From Methylobacterium sp. B4 (lineage in GTDB: Bacteria > Pseudomonadota > Alphaproteobacteria > Rhizobiales > Beijerinckiaceae), in the NCBI RefSeq assembly GCF_003201865.1, contig NZ_QJJJ01000008.1, positions 124,001-188,000 on the forward strand: a DNA stretch of 64,000 nucleotides, written 5' to 3'. Position 1 is the stretch's first letter. Each line of letters opens with the position of its first letter. Made by a program: the position numbers and the translations under genes. Shown piece after piece: positions 34,252-42,889 of the stretch. The notes under the pieces were generated by a model, which made no database searches, had not been told where the DNA came from, and saw nothing but the letters and a program-made list of their open reading frames with translations.

Positions 34252-36972
34252 TCAGTGGCCGGAGGTCCTTACTGGGCGCCGCCGTTGCCGCTCCCGCCGC
34301 TCGGCGCGGGCGCGCAGGGCCTTGTCGAGTTCCATCACCGGCAGGATCGAGAGGGCGAGGGCGGCCAGCAGCAGCCACAGGCCCGGCGAGATCGGCTCGA
34401 TCTGCAGCACCTCGCGCAGGCCCGGGATGTAGGCGGCGGCGATGTGGAGGGCCTGCGCCGCCGCCACGGCCACGATCAGCCAGCGATTGTGGCGCAGGGG
34501 CACCCGGAACGCGGAGAGCGTCTCGGAGCGGCAGTTGAAGACGTGCACGTTCTCGAACAGCACCATGAGGAACAGGAGCCCGGTGCGGGCCGCCTCCTCG
34601 CTCCAGCCCTGCGCCAGCGCAAGGGCGAAGACGGCGTAGGCGACCGCGCCCGTATAGAGCCCCGAGACCGACGTCTCGCGCAGCATCAGCCGGTCGAAGA
34701 TGGGCTCGTCCGGGCGCCGGGGCGGCCGCTCCAGCATCCCGGCCTCGCGCCGCTCGAAGGCCAGCGCCACGTCCTGGCCCCCGTTGGTGACGAGGTTCAG
34801 CCAGAGCAGCTGCACGGCGGTGAGCGGCACCGGCAGGCCGGTCGCCACCGCGAGCAGGAACAGCATGACCTCGGCCGCGCCCGTGCTGATGAGCAGGTAG
34901 ATCACCTTGCGGATGTTGGCGTAGGCCGCGCGCCCCTCCTCGATGCCGGCCACCACGGAGGCGAAGTTGTCGTCGGTCAGCACGAGGTCGGCCGCGTCGC
35001 GGGCCACGTCGGTGCCGCCGCGCCCCATGGCGACGCCGAGATCGGCCCGCTTCAGGGCGGGGGCGTCGTTGACCCCGTCGCCGGTCATGGCCACGATGTG
35101 GCCGGCCGCCTGCAGCAGCTCGACGATCTCCACCTTCTGCGCCGGCTCGACCCGGGCGAACACGGCGGCCTCGGCAAGCCGCGCCTGCGCGGTCGGATCG
35201 CCCGCGGCGGCGCGCAGATCCCCGCCGGTGACCGCGCGGCCCTCCGCCCCGGCGATGCCGAGATCCCGGGCGATGGCGAGCGCCGTGGCCGCGTGGTCTC
35301 CGGTCACCATCTTCACGGCCACGCCCGCCCGGCGGCAGGCCACCACCGCCTCCTTCGCCTCGGGCCGGAGCGGATCGATGAAGCCGACGAGGCCGAGGAG
35401 GGTCAGGTCTGACAGCTCGGATTCGAGGTCGGCGGCGTGCGCGTGGGCCTGTCCGCTCACCGGCCGGGTCGCGATCGCCAGCACCTTGTAGCCCTGCGCC
35501 GCCATCCGCTCGGCGGCGGCGAGGGTGTCGGCAGCGGCGCAGCCGCGGCAGAGGGGCGCCAGGGCTTCGGCGGCCCCCTTCACGTGCAGGCGCAGGCCGT
35601 CGCCGTCCCGGTTGAGGCTCGCGGCGTAGCGGCGCTCGGCCGCGAATGGGATTTCGGCCAGCCGCGGACAGGCCGACCGCAGGGCCGCCGGGTCGAGGCC
35701 GTCGGCGCGGGCGCGTTCGAGCAGGGCGACGTCGACGCTGTCGCCGCTCCTGCCCGCCTCGCCCAGGGCGGGGTCGAAGGTCGCGTCGTTGCACAGCACG
35801 GCGGAGCGTTCGAGGGCGGCGAGCCCCTCGCCCGGGGACGCGGCGCCGTCGCGGGCGACCTCGCCCAGGCCCGGCAGCCAGACGCGCTGGGCGGTGAGGC
35901 GATTGAGCGTCAGGGTCCCGGTCTTGTCGGTCGCGACGACGGTGCAGGCGCCGAGCCCCTCCACGGCGGGGAGCTGGCGCACGATGACGTGCCGCCGGGC
36001 CATGCGGCGGCTGGCGATGGAGAGGGCGACGGTGACGGCGACCGGCAGGCCCTCGGGGATGACCGAGACGGCGAGCGCCACCGCGACGAAGAACGTCTCG
36101 CGCAGGGGCGTGCCCGCCGCGACCTGGATCGCCATCATCAGGCCGACGAGCCCGAGCGTGATCAGCCCCAGAACCCGGCTGAACCGGTCGAGGCGACGCA
36201 TCAGCGGCGGCCGGGTGGCCGGCTCCGCCAGGGCCTCGGCGATCCGCCCGATCTCGGTGTCGCGCCCCGTGGCGACCACGAGACCCTCGCCGTGCCCGCG
36301 CCGCAGCGTCGTGCCGGCGTGCAGCATGCCGAGCCGGTCGCCCAGAGCCGTCCCCTCCGGCGTGACGGCCCCGGCCCGCTTGTCCACGGGCAGGGATTCG
36401 CCGGTCAGCGAGGCCTCGTCGGCCTGCACCTCGACCCCGGAGACCAGCCGCAGGTCGGCCGGGACGCGCTCGCCCGCCTCCACCAGCACGGTGTCGCCGG
36501 GCACGAGTTCGGCGCTGTCGATGCGCCGGACCGCACCGTCCCGCCGGGCGCGCACGGAGGCCTGGATGGCGCGCTTCAGGGCGGCGGCGCTGGCCTCGGC
36601 CCTGGCCTCCTGGGCCGTGCCGATGGCCGTATTGATGACGAGCACCAGCGCGATGAAGGCCGCGTCCTTGAGGTCGCCGAGCGCGGTGGCGACGACGGCC
36701 GCGGCCAGCAGGAGCAGGATCAGCGGGCTCGCGATCTGGGCCAGCACGATGCGCCCGAGCCCGCGCCGCGGCGGCTCCGGCAGGCGGTTCGGACCGTGGC
36801 GGCGCAGGCGTCGTGCCGCCTCTGCGCTCGTGAGGCCCTCCGCACCGCAGGCCAGCCGGCGGCGCACGGCCTCGATGTCGAGGGCGTGCCAGCCCGCGGG
36901 CGGGGCGCCGTCGGCGTCGGGCAAGAGCTGGGGCGAGGACTGGGGCTGAGGCAGAGGGGAGGACGGGCTCAT
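34252..36972 (-). CDS. Cation-transporting P2-type ATPase
   Basis: A 906-residue P-type ATPase of the Ca2+/Na+-K+-like branch. It has an N-terminal cation-ATPase domain (LTSAEAARRLRRHGPN), actuator TGES, membrane motif IPEGLP in M4, phosphorylation site DKTGTLT (Asp349), hinge MTGDGVNDAPALKRADLGVAMG, and M6 WLNLVTNGGQDVALAFE, then four C-terminal membrane segments. Ion specificity cannot be read. No ribosome site precedes the ATG at 36972. A near-consensus FixK box ends only 33 bases upstream, so transcription starting 41 bases from the box centre would begin at the start codon: a leaderless message is possible. Confidence 0.92.
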   Translation of the reverse strand: MSPSSPLPQPQSSPQLLPDADGAPPAGWHALDIEAVRRRLACGAEGLTSAEAARRLRRHGPNRLPEPPRRGLGRIVLAQIASPLILLLLAAAVVATALGDLKDAAFIALVLVINTAIGTAQEARAEASAAALKRAIQASVRARRDGAVRRIDSAELVPGDTVLVEAGERVPADLRLVSGVEVQADEASLTGESLPVDKRAGAVTPEGTALGDRLGMLHAGTTLRRGHGEGLVVATGRDTEIGRIAEALAEPATRPPLMRRLDRFSRVLGLITLGLVGLMMAIQVAAGTPLRETFFVAVALAVSVIPEGLPVAVTVALSIASRRMARRHVIVRQLPAVEGLGACTVVATDKTGTLTLNRLTAQRVWLPGLGEVARDGAASPGEGLAALERSAVLCNDATFDPALGEAGRSGDSVDVALLERARADGLDPAALRSACPRLAEIPFAAERRYAASLNRDGDGLRLHVKGAAEALAPLCRGCAAADTLAAAERMAAQGYKVLAIATRPVSGQAHAHAADLESELSDLTLLGLVGFIDPLRPEAKEAVVACRRAGVAVKMVTGDHAATALAIARDLGIAGAEGRAVTGGDLRAAAGDPTAQARLAEAAVFARVEPAQKVEIVELLQAAGHIVAMTGDGVNDAPALKRADLGVAMGRGGTDVARDAADLVLTDDNFASVVAGIEEGRAAYANIRKVIYLLISTGAAEVMLFLLAVATGLPVPLTAVQLLWLNLVTNGGQDVALAFERREAGMLERPPRRPDEPIFDRLMLRETSVSGLYTGAVAYAVFALALAQGWSEEAARTGLLFLMVLFENVHVFNCRSETLSAFRVPLRHNRWLIVAVAAAQALHIAAAYIPGLREVLQIEPISPGLWLLLAALALSILPVMELDKALRARAERRERQRRRPVRTSGH

Positions 36973-37005
36973 GCCGCGAGGATGGAGCGCCCCCCGCGCC
37001 GCGCC

Positions 37006-37019
37006 ATGATCCGGATCAA
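37006..37019. promoter_or_regulatory. FixK/Fnr-type box upstream of the P-type ATPase
   Basis: ATGATCCGGATCAA matches TTGA-N6-TCAA except the first base. Its centre is about 41 bases upstream of the ATPase start codon. Confidence 0.6.
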
Positions 37020-37074
37020 AGCCCCTCGGCGCCCTCGCGAAGCCCTTTCGAAGCCTTCTGGACGCCGGGCGCCC

Positions 37075-38028
37075 TCAGGCGAGCCGGCTGCGATGTTGCG
37101 CGAGGAGTTGGGCGATGGCGCAGGACAGGACCCGGGCCTCCTCCCCATCGGACCGGCTGGTCAGGACGATGGGCACCCGCGCGCCCAGGATCAGACCGGC
37201 GGCGTCGGCTCCGGCGAGGTAGATCAGCTGCTTGGCCAGCATGTTTCCCGAGACGAGATCGGGGGCGACGAGCACGTCCGCCTGGCCGGCCACGGGCGAG
37301 ACGATGTGCTTGGTCGCCGCCGCCAGCCCGGACACGGCGTTGTCGAGGGCGAGCGGCCCGTCGACGATGCCGCCGGTGATCTGGCCGCGCTCGGCCATCT
37401 TGCACAGGGCGGCGGCGTCGAGGGTCGAGGCGATCCGGGGCGTGATGGTCTCGATGGCGGAGCGGACCGCGACCTTGGGCTCGGCCATGCCGAGGGCGTG
37501 GCACAGGTCGATCGCGTTCTGGACGATGTCGCGCTTGTCGTCGAGCGAGGGCGCGATGTTGACGCCCGTATCCGTCACGAAGAGCGGGCGGGGATGATGC
37601 GACACGTCGAGCGCGTAGACGTGGCTCATGCGCCGCTCCGTCCTCAGGCCCGTCCCCTTGCGCAGGGCAGCAGCCATCACCTCCCCGGTATGGAGCGCGC
37701 CCTTCATCAGGGCCGCGACCTCGCAGGCGGCGGCGAGCGCCACCGCCGCCTCGGCCGCCGCGTGGCTGTGGGGCGCATCGACGATCTCGATCCCGTCGAG
37801 GCCGACCCCGACCGATCCCGCCACCGCCCGGATCTTGCCCTCGGGCCCCACCAGCACCGGTTCGATCAGGCCCGCCTCCCAGGCCTTGATCGCCCCGACG
37901 AAGGAGACGGCGTCGCAAGGATGGATCACGGCCATGCGGATCGGGTCGAGCCCCTGACCGCGCTCCGCGACGAGGCCGACGAGGGGGCGGCGGATGCCTG
38001 CGAGCGCGGTGGAGGCGGGCCGGGTCAT
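37075..38028 (-). CDS. Phosphate acetyl/butyryl transferase family enzyme
   Basis: A 317-residue enzyme of the PTA/PTB family, interconverting an acyl-CoA and acyl-phosphate. The family body is continuous: AVIHPCDAVSFVGAIKAWEAGLIEPVLVGP near residue 30, ALMKGALHTGEVMAA, FVTDTGVNIAPSL, ITGGIVDGPLALDNAVS, GQADVLVAPDLVSGNMLAKQL and GARVPIVLTSRSD. Whether acetyl, butyryl or another acyl group is used is not visible. No acetate kinase is adjacent. Start has GGAG seven bases upstream, and a FixK box lies 57-70 bases upstream. Acyl-phosphate formation under low oxygen is the natural inference. Confidence 0.88.
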   Translation of the reverse strand: MTRPASTALAGIRRPLVGLVAERGQGLDPIRMAVIHPCDAVSFVGAIKAWEAGLIEPVLVGPEGKIRAVAGSVGVGLDGIEIVDAPHSHAAAEAAVALAAACEVAALMKGALHTGEVMAAALRKGTGLRTERRMSHVYALDVSHHPRPLFVTDTGVNIAPSLDDKRDIVQNAIDLCHALGMAEPKVAVRSAIETITPRIASTLDAAALCKMAERGQITGGIVDGPLALDNAVSGLAAATKHIVSPVAGQADVLVAPDLVSGNMLAKQLIYLAGADAAGLILGARVPIVLTSRSDGEEARVLSCAIAQLLAQHRSRLA

Positions 38029-38084
38029 GACGGGCTCCGGGTGCGTGTCTCCCGCGATGCTGTCCTGTCCCGGAGGCGGCGGCG

Positions 38085-38098
38085 TTGATCCACCGCAA
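38085..38098. promoter_or_regulatory. FixK/Fnr-type box upstream of the phosphate acyltransferase
   Basis: TTGATCCACCGCAA fits TTGA-N6-(T/G)CAA. Its centre is about 63 bases upstream of the ATG. Confidence 0.72.
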
Positions 38099-38152
38099 CC
38101 CCGGGGCGGCATCGCTCTCGGAAGCCTGTGGCTCCGGGCAAGGCGCGGACCC

Positions 38153-38166
38153 TTGAGGTGGATCAA
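38153..38166. promoter_or_regulatory. FixK/Fnr-type box upstream of BON-USP operon
   Basis: TTGAGGTGGATCAA is a perfect TTGA-N6-TCAA. It lies about 155 bases before the BON gene (plus strand) and 124 bases from the acyltransferase start on the other strand, 54 bases from the previous box. Confidence 0.72.
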
Positions 38167-38321
38167 GGCGCTCCGGGGGCGTCGCGGCAGGATGGATCCC
38201 GTCGGCCGGGTCGGCCGGGTCGGGCGCGCCGGACGATCCCGGGGCGGCGCATCCCCGCGGGTCCGGGCGCGGCGCCGCGTGCCGGCGCCCCGCATCCCCG
38301 ATCGAACCGAGGAGACGGGCG

Positions 38322-38654
38322 ATGGACGACATCACCGTGCGCCGGCACGTGCTCGCCGAATTGCGGAACGCGCCCCTGATCGATGCGGAGCGGATCGGCG
38401 TGAGCGTCGAGGACGGTGTCGTGACGCTGACGGGCGATGTCCGGAACTTCGCCGAGAAATGCATCGCCGAGCGCGTCGCCTTCCGGGTCCGCGGCGTGCG
38501 CACCGTGCTCGGGCAGATCGAGGTCCGCTACCCGGAGGCGCCCGAGATCGGCAACGAGGCGCTGGCCTTGCGGGCCGGACGCGCGCTGTCCGGCCTCGTC
38601 GGAAATCCCGCCAGCGGAACGAGGCGCGCGACCGGGCTCGGGAGGCCGGCATGA
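38322..38654 (+). CDS. BON-domain protein
   Basis: A 110-residue protein whose residues 1-70 are one BON module (VRRHVLAELRNAP, IGVSVEDGVVTLTGDVRNFAEK, AFRVRGVRTVLGQIEVRY), a fold that binds lipid or other ligands. No signal peptide is visible, so it is probably cytoplasmic, unlike OsmY. Residues 75-110 are Arg/Gly-rich. GAGGAGACGGGCG precedes the ATG. The stop overlaps the start of USP-3 (ATGA), so the two are translationally coupled. Confidence 0.87.
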   Translation: MDDITVRRHVLAELRNAPLIDAERIGVSVEDGVVTLTGDVRNFAEKCIAERVAFRVRGVRTVLGQIEVRYPEAPEIGNEALALRAGRALSGLVGNPASGTRRATGLGRPA

Positions 38655-39466
38655 CACTCTCCAACATCGTCGTCTCGCTCGACCTCGGGGACGCGGCGGC
38701 CGACCGTGTCCGGCTGGCCGCCGCCCTCGCCGAGCGGTTCGGGGCGACGCTGACGGGCGTGGCCGCGCGCGAGATCCTGGCGCCGGTGCTCGCCGACGAC
38801 GGCCTGGCGATCGAGCGGATCTTCGAGGAGGAGGAGGGCCTGGCCCGCGAGCAGATCGCGCAGGCCGGGACCCTGTTCGAACGGGCGGCGGGCGCGGCGC
38901 CGAGGACGGACTGGCAAGCGGCGCTGGCCGCGCCGCTGACCTTCCTCGTCGAGCGGGCGCGCGGGGCCGACCTCGTGGTCGTCGGCCGCCAGGGGCCGGC
39001 GGACGGCGATCCGGGCCTGCTGGCCGTGCCCTCGGGCGCCCTTCTGATGGCGGTCGGCCGGCCGGTGCTCGTGGCCCCGCCGGGCCTCGCGCACCTCTCG
39101 GGCAAGCGGATCGTCGTAGCCTGGAAGGAGACGCGCGAGGCGCGCCGGGCCGTGCACGACGCCCTGCCGTTCCTGACCCGGGCCGAGCGGGCCTTCGTGG
39201 TGGCCGTCGGGCCGGACGCGCGCCACGAGGGCGCCGAGGGCACGGCCGCCTATCTGGTGGGGCATGGCTGCGAGGCCACCACGCACCTGCTGGCGCGCCC
39301 GGCCCTCGGCCCCGCCGACGCCCTGTTGCGCTTCGCCGAGCGCGAGGGGGCGGACCTGATCGTGATGGGCGCCTACGGCCACGGCCGACTGCGCGAGTGG
39401 ATCTTCGGCGGCGTCACGAGCGAGATGCTGCGCACGACCTCCGTCTGCTGCCTGATGAGCCATTGA
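38651..39466 (+). CDS. Universal stress protein, tandem Usp domains (USP-3)
   Basis: A 271-residue Usp protein. Module one starts LSNIVVSLDLGDAAADRVRLAAALAERFGATLTGVAA. Module two starts GKRIVVAWKETREARRAVHDALPFL near residue 153 and ends GAYGHGRLREWIFGGVTSEML. Here the ATP consensus G-x2-G-x9-G-x-(S/T)-like is complete, unlike USP-1 and USP-2. Ends CCLMSH, as does USP-4, so these two form a second paralogous pair. Coupled to the BON gene and presumably driven by the same FixK box. Confidence 0.9.
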   Translation: MTLSNIVVSLDLGDAAADRVRLAAALAERFGATLTGVAAREILAPVLADDGLAIERIFEEEEGLAREQIAQAGTLFERAAGAAPRTDWQAALAAPLTFLVERARGADLVVVGRQGPADGDPGLLAVPSGALLMAVGRPVLVAPPGLAHLSGKRIVVAWKETREARRAVHDALPFLTRAERAFVVAVGPDARHEGAEGTAAYLVGHGCEATTHLLARPALGPADALLRFAEREGADLIVMGAYGHGRLREWIFGGVTSEMLRTTSVCCLMSH

Positions 39467-39706
39467 GACCGTTTCCGGATATTCGCTTCGGATTTGGCCC
39501 GCTTTCGTCATCGCGCGCGTCAGCGACGCAATGACGGACAGAGGCCGAACGGATCGGCCGGAAGCCGTACGGGCGTAGGACGGCTCTGCGCGCGCGAGCA
39601 ATCCGGCCGGGGGAGCGGGGAAACATGCGGACATCCCGTCCGCGGCGGTTGTTCAGAATGCGGCCACGAAGCGAGTCGAGGGACAGCGCTCAGGTCGAAC
39701 GGGCTC

Positions 39707-40519
39707 TCAGTGGCTCATCAGGCAGCAGATCGGCGCCCCGGCCTGCAGGTCGCGGGTGACGCCGCCGAAGGCCCATTCGCGCAGGCGGGTGTGGCCGTAG
39801 GCGCCCGTGACGACGAGGTCGGCCCCGTGCTCGGCGGCCGCCTCGACCAGCACCGTCCCGACCCGCGCGCCGCCGCTCTCCCGCTGCAGGGCGGTGACGG
39901 GGACCGCGTGGGCCTCCAGGAAGCCCACGACGTCCCGCACCTGCGCCGCCCCGTCGCCCTCGTCGACGGAGAGGACGACGACCTGCGCCGCCCGCTTGAG
40001 GAAGGGCAGGGCGTCGCGAACGGCCCGGCGCGCCTCCCGGGTGTTCTTCCAACCCACCACGACGTGGCGCGCGTCGCAATGATCGACCTCCGGGGGCACG
40101 ACGAGGACGGGCCGGCCCAGATGCATCACGGCGTCGCCCGGATCGACCGCGAAGAGCCCGGCGCCGGCCTCGTCCTTGCTCCCGACCACGACGAGGTCGG
40201 CCGCGGCGGCCTGGGCGATCAGGAAGGGCAGGGGGAATTCGAGGTTCGAGCGCCACTCGACCCGCGCGCGCGGCCCGGCCGCCTCCTCGAAGGCCGCGTG
40301 CGCCCGCTTGAGATCCTGCAGCACGGCCTCGCTCGAGGCCGACAGGGCGAAGGCGCTGCCGGGCGTCGGGCCCACCGGCGGGACCGCGTAGGCCGGCGTC
40401 TCGGCGGCCACGCCGATGAGACGCGCCTGGAAGGCGTCGGCGAGGTGGCCGCTCAGCCGCACGCGGTGGCGCACCTGCGGGCCGAGATCGACGGCCACCA
40501 TGATGCTGGCGAAGGTCAT
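39707..40519 (-). CDS. Universal stress protein, tandem Usp domains (USP-4)
   Basis: A 270-residue paralogue of USP-3 (shared start MT-SI-V--DLG...RVRL, GWKNTREARRAVRDALPFLKR, GAYGHTRLREWAFGGVTRDL and end CCLMSH). The ATP-binding glycines are present. GGAG is eight bases upstream of the ATG. No FixK box is visible in the 124 bases before it, so it may be controlled otherwise. The 240 bases between USP-3 and USP-4 stops hold no gene. Confidence 0.9.
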   Translation of the reverse strand: MTFASIMVAVDLGPQVRHRVRLSGHLADAFQARLIGVAAETPAYAVPPVGPTPGSAFALSASSEAVLQDLKRAHAAFEEAAGPRARVEWRSNLEFPLPFLIAQAAAADLVVVGSKDEAGAGLFAVDPGDAVMHLGRPVLVVPPEVDHCDARHVVVGWKNTREARRAVRDALPFLKRAAQVVVLSVDEGDGAAQVRDVVGFLEAHAVPVTALQRESGGARVGTVLVEAAAEHGADLVVTGAYGHTRLREWAFGGVTRDLQAGAPICCLMSH

Positions 40520-40643
40520 GGCACATCTCCGATCCTGGAGCGGGCCGGCGCCGTGCCCGATCCGCTCGGATCGGCTTCCCCCCGGCCCTCGTTTCGATGC
40601 GCTCCGGCCGCACGGCGGCGACCGGGGCCGGTCGTGAGACGCC

Positions 40644-41120
40644 TCAGGAGGCCTTGATCTCGATGCGCTTGGCCTCGGTGGGCTTCATCGCGGCCATGGG
40701 CAGCTTCACGGTCAGGACGCCCTTGTCGATGCTTGCCTCGATGTCTTCCGCCTTGATGCCCGCGGGCAGTTCCAGGCTGCGCACGAAGGCGCCGTAGGAG
40801 CGCTCGATGATCTTGCGGGAATCCTTGGACAGGTTCTCCTGCCGCTTCTCGCCGCTGATGATGAGCGTGTCGTCGGCCAGCTCGATCTTGACGTCGTCGC
40901 GGGTGAGGCCGGGCAGTTCGGCCGTCACCTCGAGATGTCCGTCCTTCTCGACCACGTCCATGCGCGGCACGGCCATGTCCTGCAGGAGTTGCGGCAGGCC
41001 GGAGCGGAGATCGCCGAAGATCGCGTCGGCCCCGCGCTGCAGGGGGAGCATCACGGACCGGCCGTTGGCCGACGTTCCGTTGAAACGGTCGCCGAGGGTG
41101 AGGAGAGATCTGAGATTCAT
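40644..41120 (-). CDS. Hsp20/alpha-crystallin small heat shock protein
   Basis: A 158-residue ATP-independent chaperone that holds unfolding proteins in oligomers. The alpha-crystallin domain runs from PRMDVVEKDGHLEVTAELPG (about residue 52) through ISGEKRQE to GVLTVKLP (about residue 140), followed by a short tail ending KRIEIKAS. The I-x-I anchoring motif is matched by IEI near the C-terminus. The N-terminal 45 residues include PLQRGADAIFGDLRSG. GGGAG is nine bases before the ATG. A perfect FixK box lies 72 bases upstream. Confidence 0.93.
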   Translation of the reverse strand: MNLRSLLTLGDRFNGTSANGRSVMLPLQRGADAIFGDLRSGLPQLLQDMAVPRMDVVEKDGHLEVTAELPGLTRDDVKIELADDTLIISGEKRQENLSKDSRKIIERSYGAFVRSLELPAGIKAEDIEASIDKGVLTVKLPMAAMKPTEAKRIEIKAS

Positions 41121-41191
41121 GGACCGACTCCCGTCAGGCGGCTCAGCCCGAGCCGCCCGACGATCCTTAGGGCCGGGACGCCAACCGAGCG

Positions 41192-41205
41192 TTGAGCTGG
41201 ATCAA
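41192..41205. promoter_or_regulatory. FixK/Fnr-type box upstream of hsp20
   Basis: TTGAGCTGGATCAA is a perfect TTGA-N6-TCAA. Its centre is about 79 bases upstream of the Hsp20 ATG. It could also influence the DUF4142 gene on the plus strand, 183 bases away. Confidence 0.75.
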
Positions 41206-41387
41206 GGGCGCGCGGCCACTGCTCCCGACCACGGATCGAGCGTCAGTGCAGCGTATTCGATGATGTTCATCCGGGGAGAGAGGGCCGGAACATTGCCGAT
41301 TTCGCCAAGGTTTCGGCGTCACACGCCCGCGCCGCAGATGAAAACCGGGGCTCGGGAGTCGTTGTCCGGACCGGGAGACCCGAACCC

Positions 41388-42059
41388 ATGCATCGCCGTG
41401 ACTTTCTGACGACCCTGCTGACCGCGACGGCGGCGCTGGCCGTCACCCGCACCGCCCTGGCCCAGCCGGCGCCGGGCGGCACCGTTCCGACGCCCGTCTA
41501 CCTCGCCATGGCGACGAAGGGCGGCCTGTTCCTCGAGAACACGGCCCGCGACGCCCACGCCAAGACCCGCAATCCGCGGGTGAAGGCGTTCAGCCGGGCC
41601 GAGGTCACGGAGCAGGTCGACGTCGCGCGCAAGCTCGACCCCTATCTCGGCGCGGCCGGACCGATGGCGGCCGGGGCGCCTCCCGGACCGGGCGGGCTCG
41701 TCGGCGGCCTGGTGGCCGCGCCGCTCGCCGTCGCGGGAGCGACCGCGGGGGCCGTGGGAGGCGTGGTCGGCGGCGTGCTCGGCGCGCCTCCGCCCGGCGG
41801 CATGACCACGGACGAGCAGAAGGCGCAGATCCTCTCGCGGCTCTCCGGCATGCCGGGCGGCCCCGAATACGACGCCATGTTCGTCAACGCCTCGCTCCAG
41901 GGACACCAGGAGGCGCTCGCCATCCACGGCTCCTACGCGCAGGCCGGCGAGGACCCCGGGCTGCGCCGCATCGCGGCGAGCACGATCCCACTGATCCGGC
42001 GGCACATCGCGCAGCTTTCGCGGATGCAGGCGACGATGGGCGCCGGCCGCGAGGGCTGA
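41388..42059 (+). CDS. Exported DUF4142-family protein
   Basis: A 223-residue exported protein. The start MHRRDFLTTLLTATAALAVTRTALAQ is a signal peptide with a twin-arginine-like pair. The mature part has the DUF4142 (ferritin-like four-helix) pattern: LAMATKGGLFLENTARDAHAKTRNPRVKAFSRAEVTEQ near residue 40, and GHQEALAIHGSYAQAGEDPGLRRIAASTIPLIRRHI near the end. A Gly/Ala/Val-rich hydrophobic insert of about 45 residues (LVGGLVAAPLAVAGATAGAVGGVVGG) splits the domain and could be a membrane segment. Function unknown, with links to stress and envelope proteins in relatives. Confidence 0.8.
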   Translation: MHRRDFLTTLLTATAALAVTRTALAQPAPGGTVPTPVYLAMATKGGLFLENTARDAHAKTRNPRVKAFSRAEVTEQVDVARKLDPYLGAAGPMAAGAPPGPGGLVGGLVAAPLAVAGATAGAVGGVVGGVLGAPPPGGMTTDEQKAQILSRLSGMPGGPEYDAMFVNASLQGHQEALAIHGSYAQAGEDPGLRRIAASTIPLIRRHIAQLSRMQATMGAGREG

Positions 42060-42094
42060 GCCCGCGCGGGAGCGACCGGCCGGGCTGCGGGCCT

Positions 42095-42697
42095 TCAGAG
42101 GCCCGTCGCCCGGCGCGCGTTACGCTCCGGATGCTGCTCCGGCAGCATCCGGTCGAGCAGGCCGTCCCGGCGGATCGCGACGTGCCACGCCGTGCCGGCG
42201 ATGTGCAGCAACACCAGGGCGTAGACCGCCCATTGCCCGGCCAGATGCATCGATTGGAAGAGGGTGCGCAGCCCCTCGTTCTTCTCGAAGCCGGGGATGG
42301 GGAAGAGGTAGAAGAACTGCGTCGTGCTGCCGTTGAAGGCGCTGAGCAGGAAGCCGCTCACCGGCATGAGCAGGAACACCGCGTAGAGCAGCCAATGATT
42401 GACCCGTCCGATCAAGGCGAGCCCCGCCGGCACGTTCGCCTCCGGCGGGGGCGGGTTGAAGGCGCGCCACAGCAGGCGCGCCACCACCAGCGCGAAGATC
42501 GTGATCCCGACCGACTTGTGGAACTGGAACAGGACCGGCTTGGCCGCCGCGTCCCGGGCGAGGCTCGTGGCCACCCAGGCCAGCGGCAGCACGGCGAGGA
42601 CGAGGGCCGAGGTCAGCCAGTGCAGCGCCTGCGCCGTGCGGGTGTAGCGCGGCAGGGCGGAGGCCGGAGCGGCTCCGGGGGCGATGGTCGTGGCCAT
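42095..42697 (-). CDS. Cytochrome b561 family membrane protein
   Basis: A 200-residue four-helix membrane cytochrome. Candidate haem ligands are His26 in QALHWLTSALVL, the His of FQFHKSVGITIF, the His of RVNHWLLYAVFLLMP, and the H of MHLAGQWAVYALVLLHIAG. It would pass electrons between quinol and a periplasmic acceptor, or relieve superoxide as CybB does. A weak FixK-like sequence (TTGCGCGAGATCAC, 42758-42771) sits about 61 bases upstream of the ATG, but its second half-site is imperfect. Confidence 0.9.
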   Translation of the reverse strand: MATTIAPGAAPASALPRYTRTAQALHWLTSALVLAVLPLAWVATSLARDAAAKPVLFQFHKSVGITIFALVVARLLWRAFNPPPPEANVPAGLALIGRVNHWLLYAVFLLMPVSGFLLSAFNGSTTQFFYLFPIPGFEKNEGLRTLFQSMHLAGQWAVYALVLLHIAGTAWHVAIRRDGLLDRMLPEQHPERNARRATGL

Positions 42698-42889
42698 GTC
42701 GGACGTCTCCCGTCGGTTCAGGAGACTCAGCTAGTACAAGGCTTGGTTGCTTCGACCTTGCGCGAGATCACATTTTGCAACGCGTCACCGCGGACGGAGC
42801 GGCGCGGACGATCCGTCTGCGCCGTGGCGCCGGGCAAGACCGGGCAAGACGGACCGGGCAAGACGCACCGGCCGATCTGATGGCGCCGC

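Noticed and set aside
35437..38088. 883-codon plus-strand frame across the ATPase and acyltransferase
   Set aside because: Antisense shadow of two clear minus-strand genes, with no recognisable domain of its own.
42758..42771. TTGCGCGAGATCAC as a FixK box for cytochrome b561
   Set aside because: The second half-site ends CAC rather than CAA. Spacing to the gene is suitable, so it was noted in the gene entry but not listed as a site.
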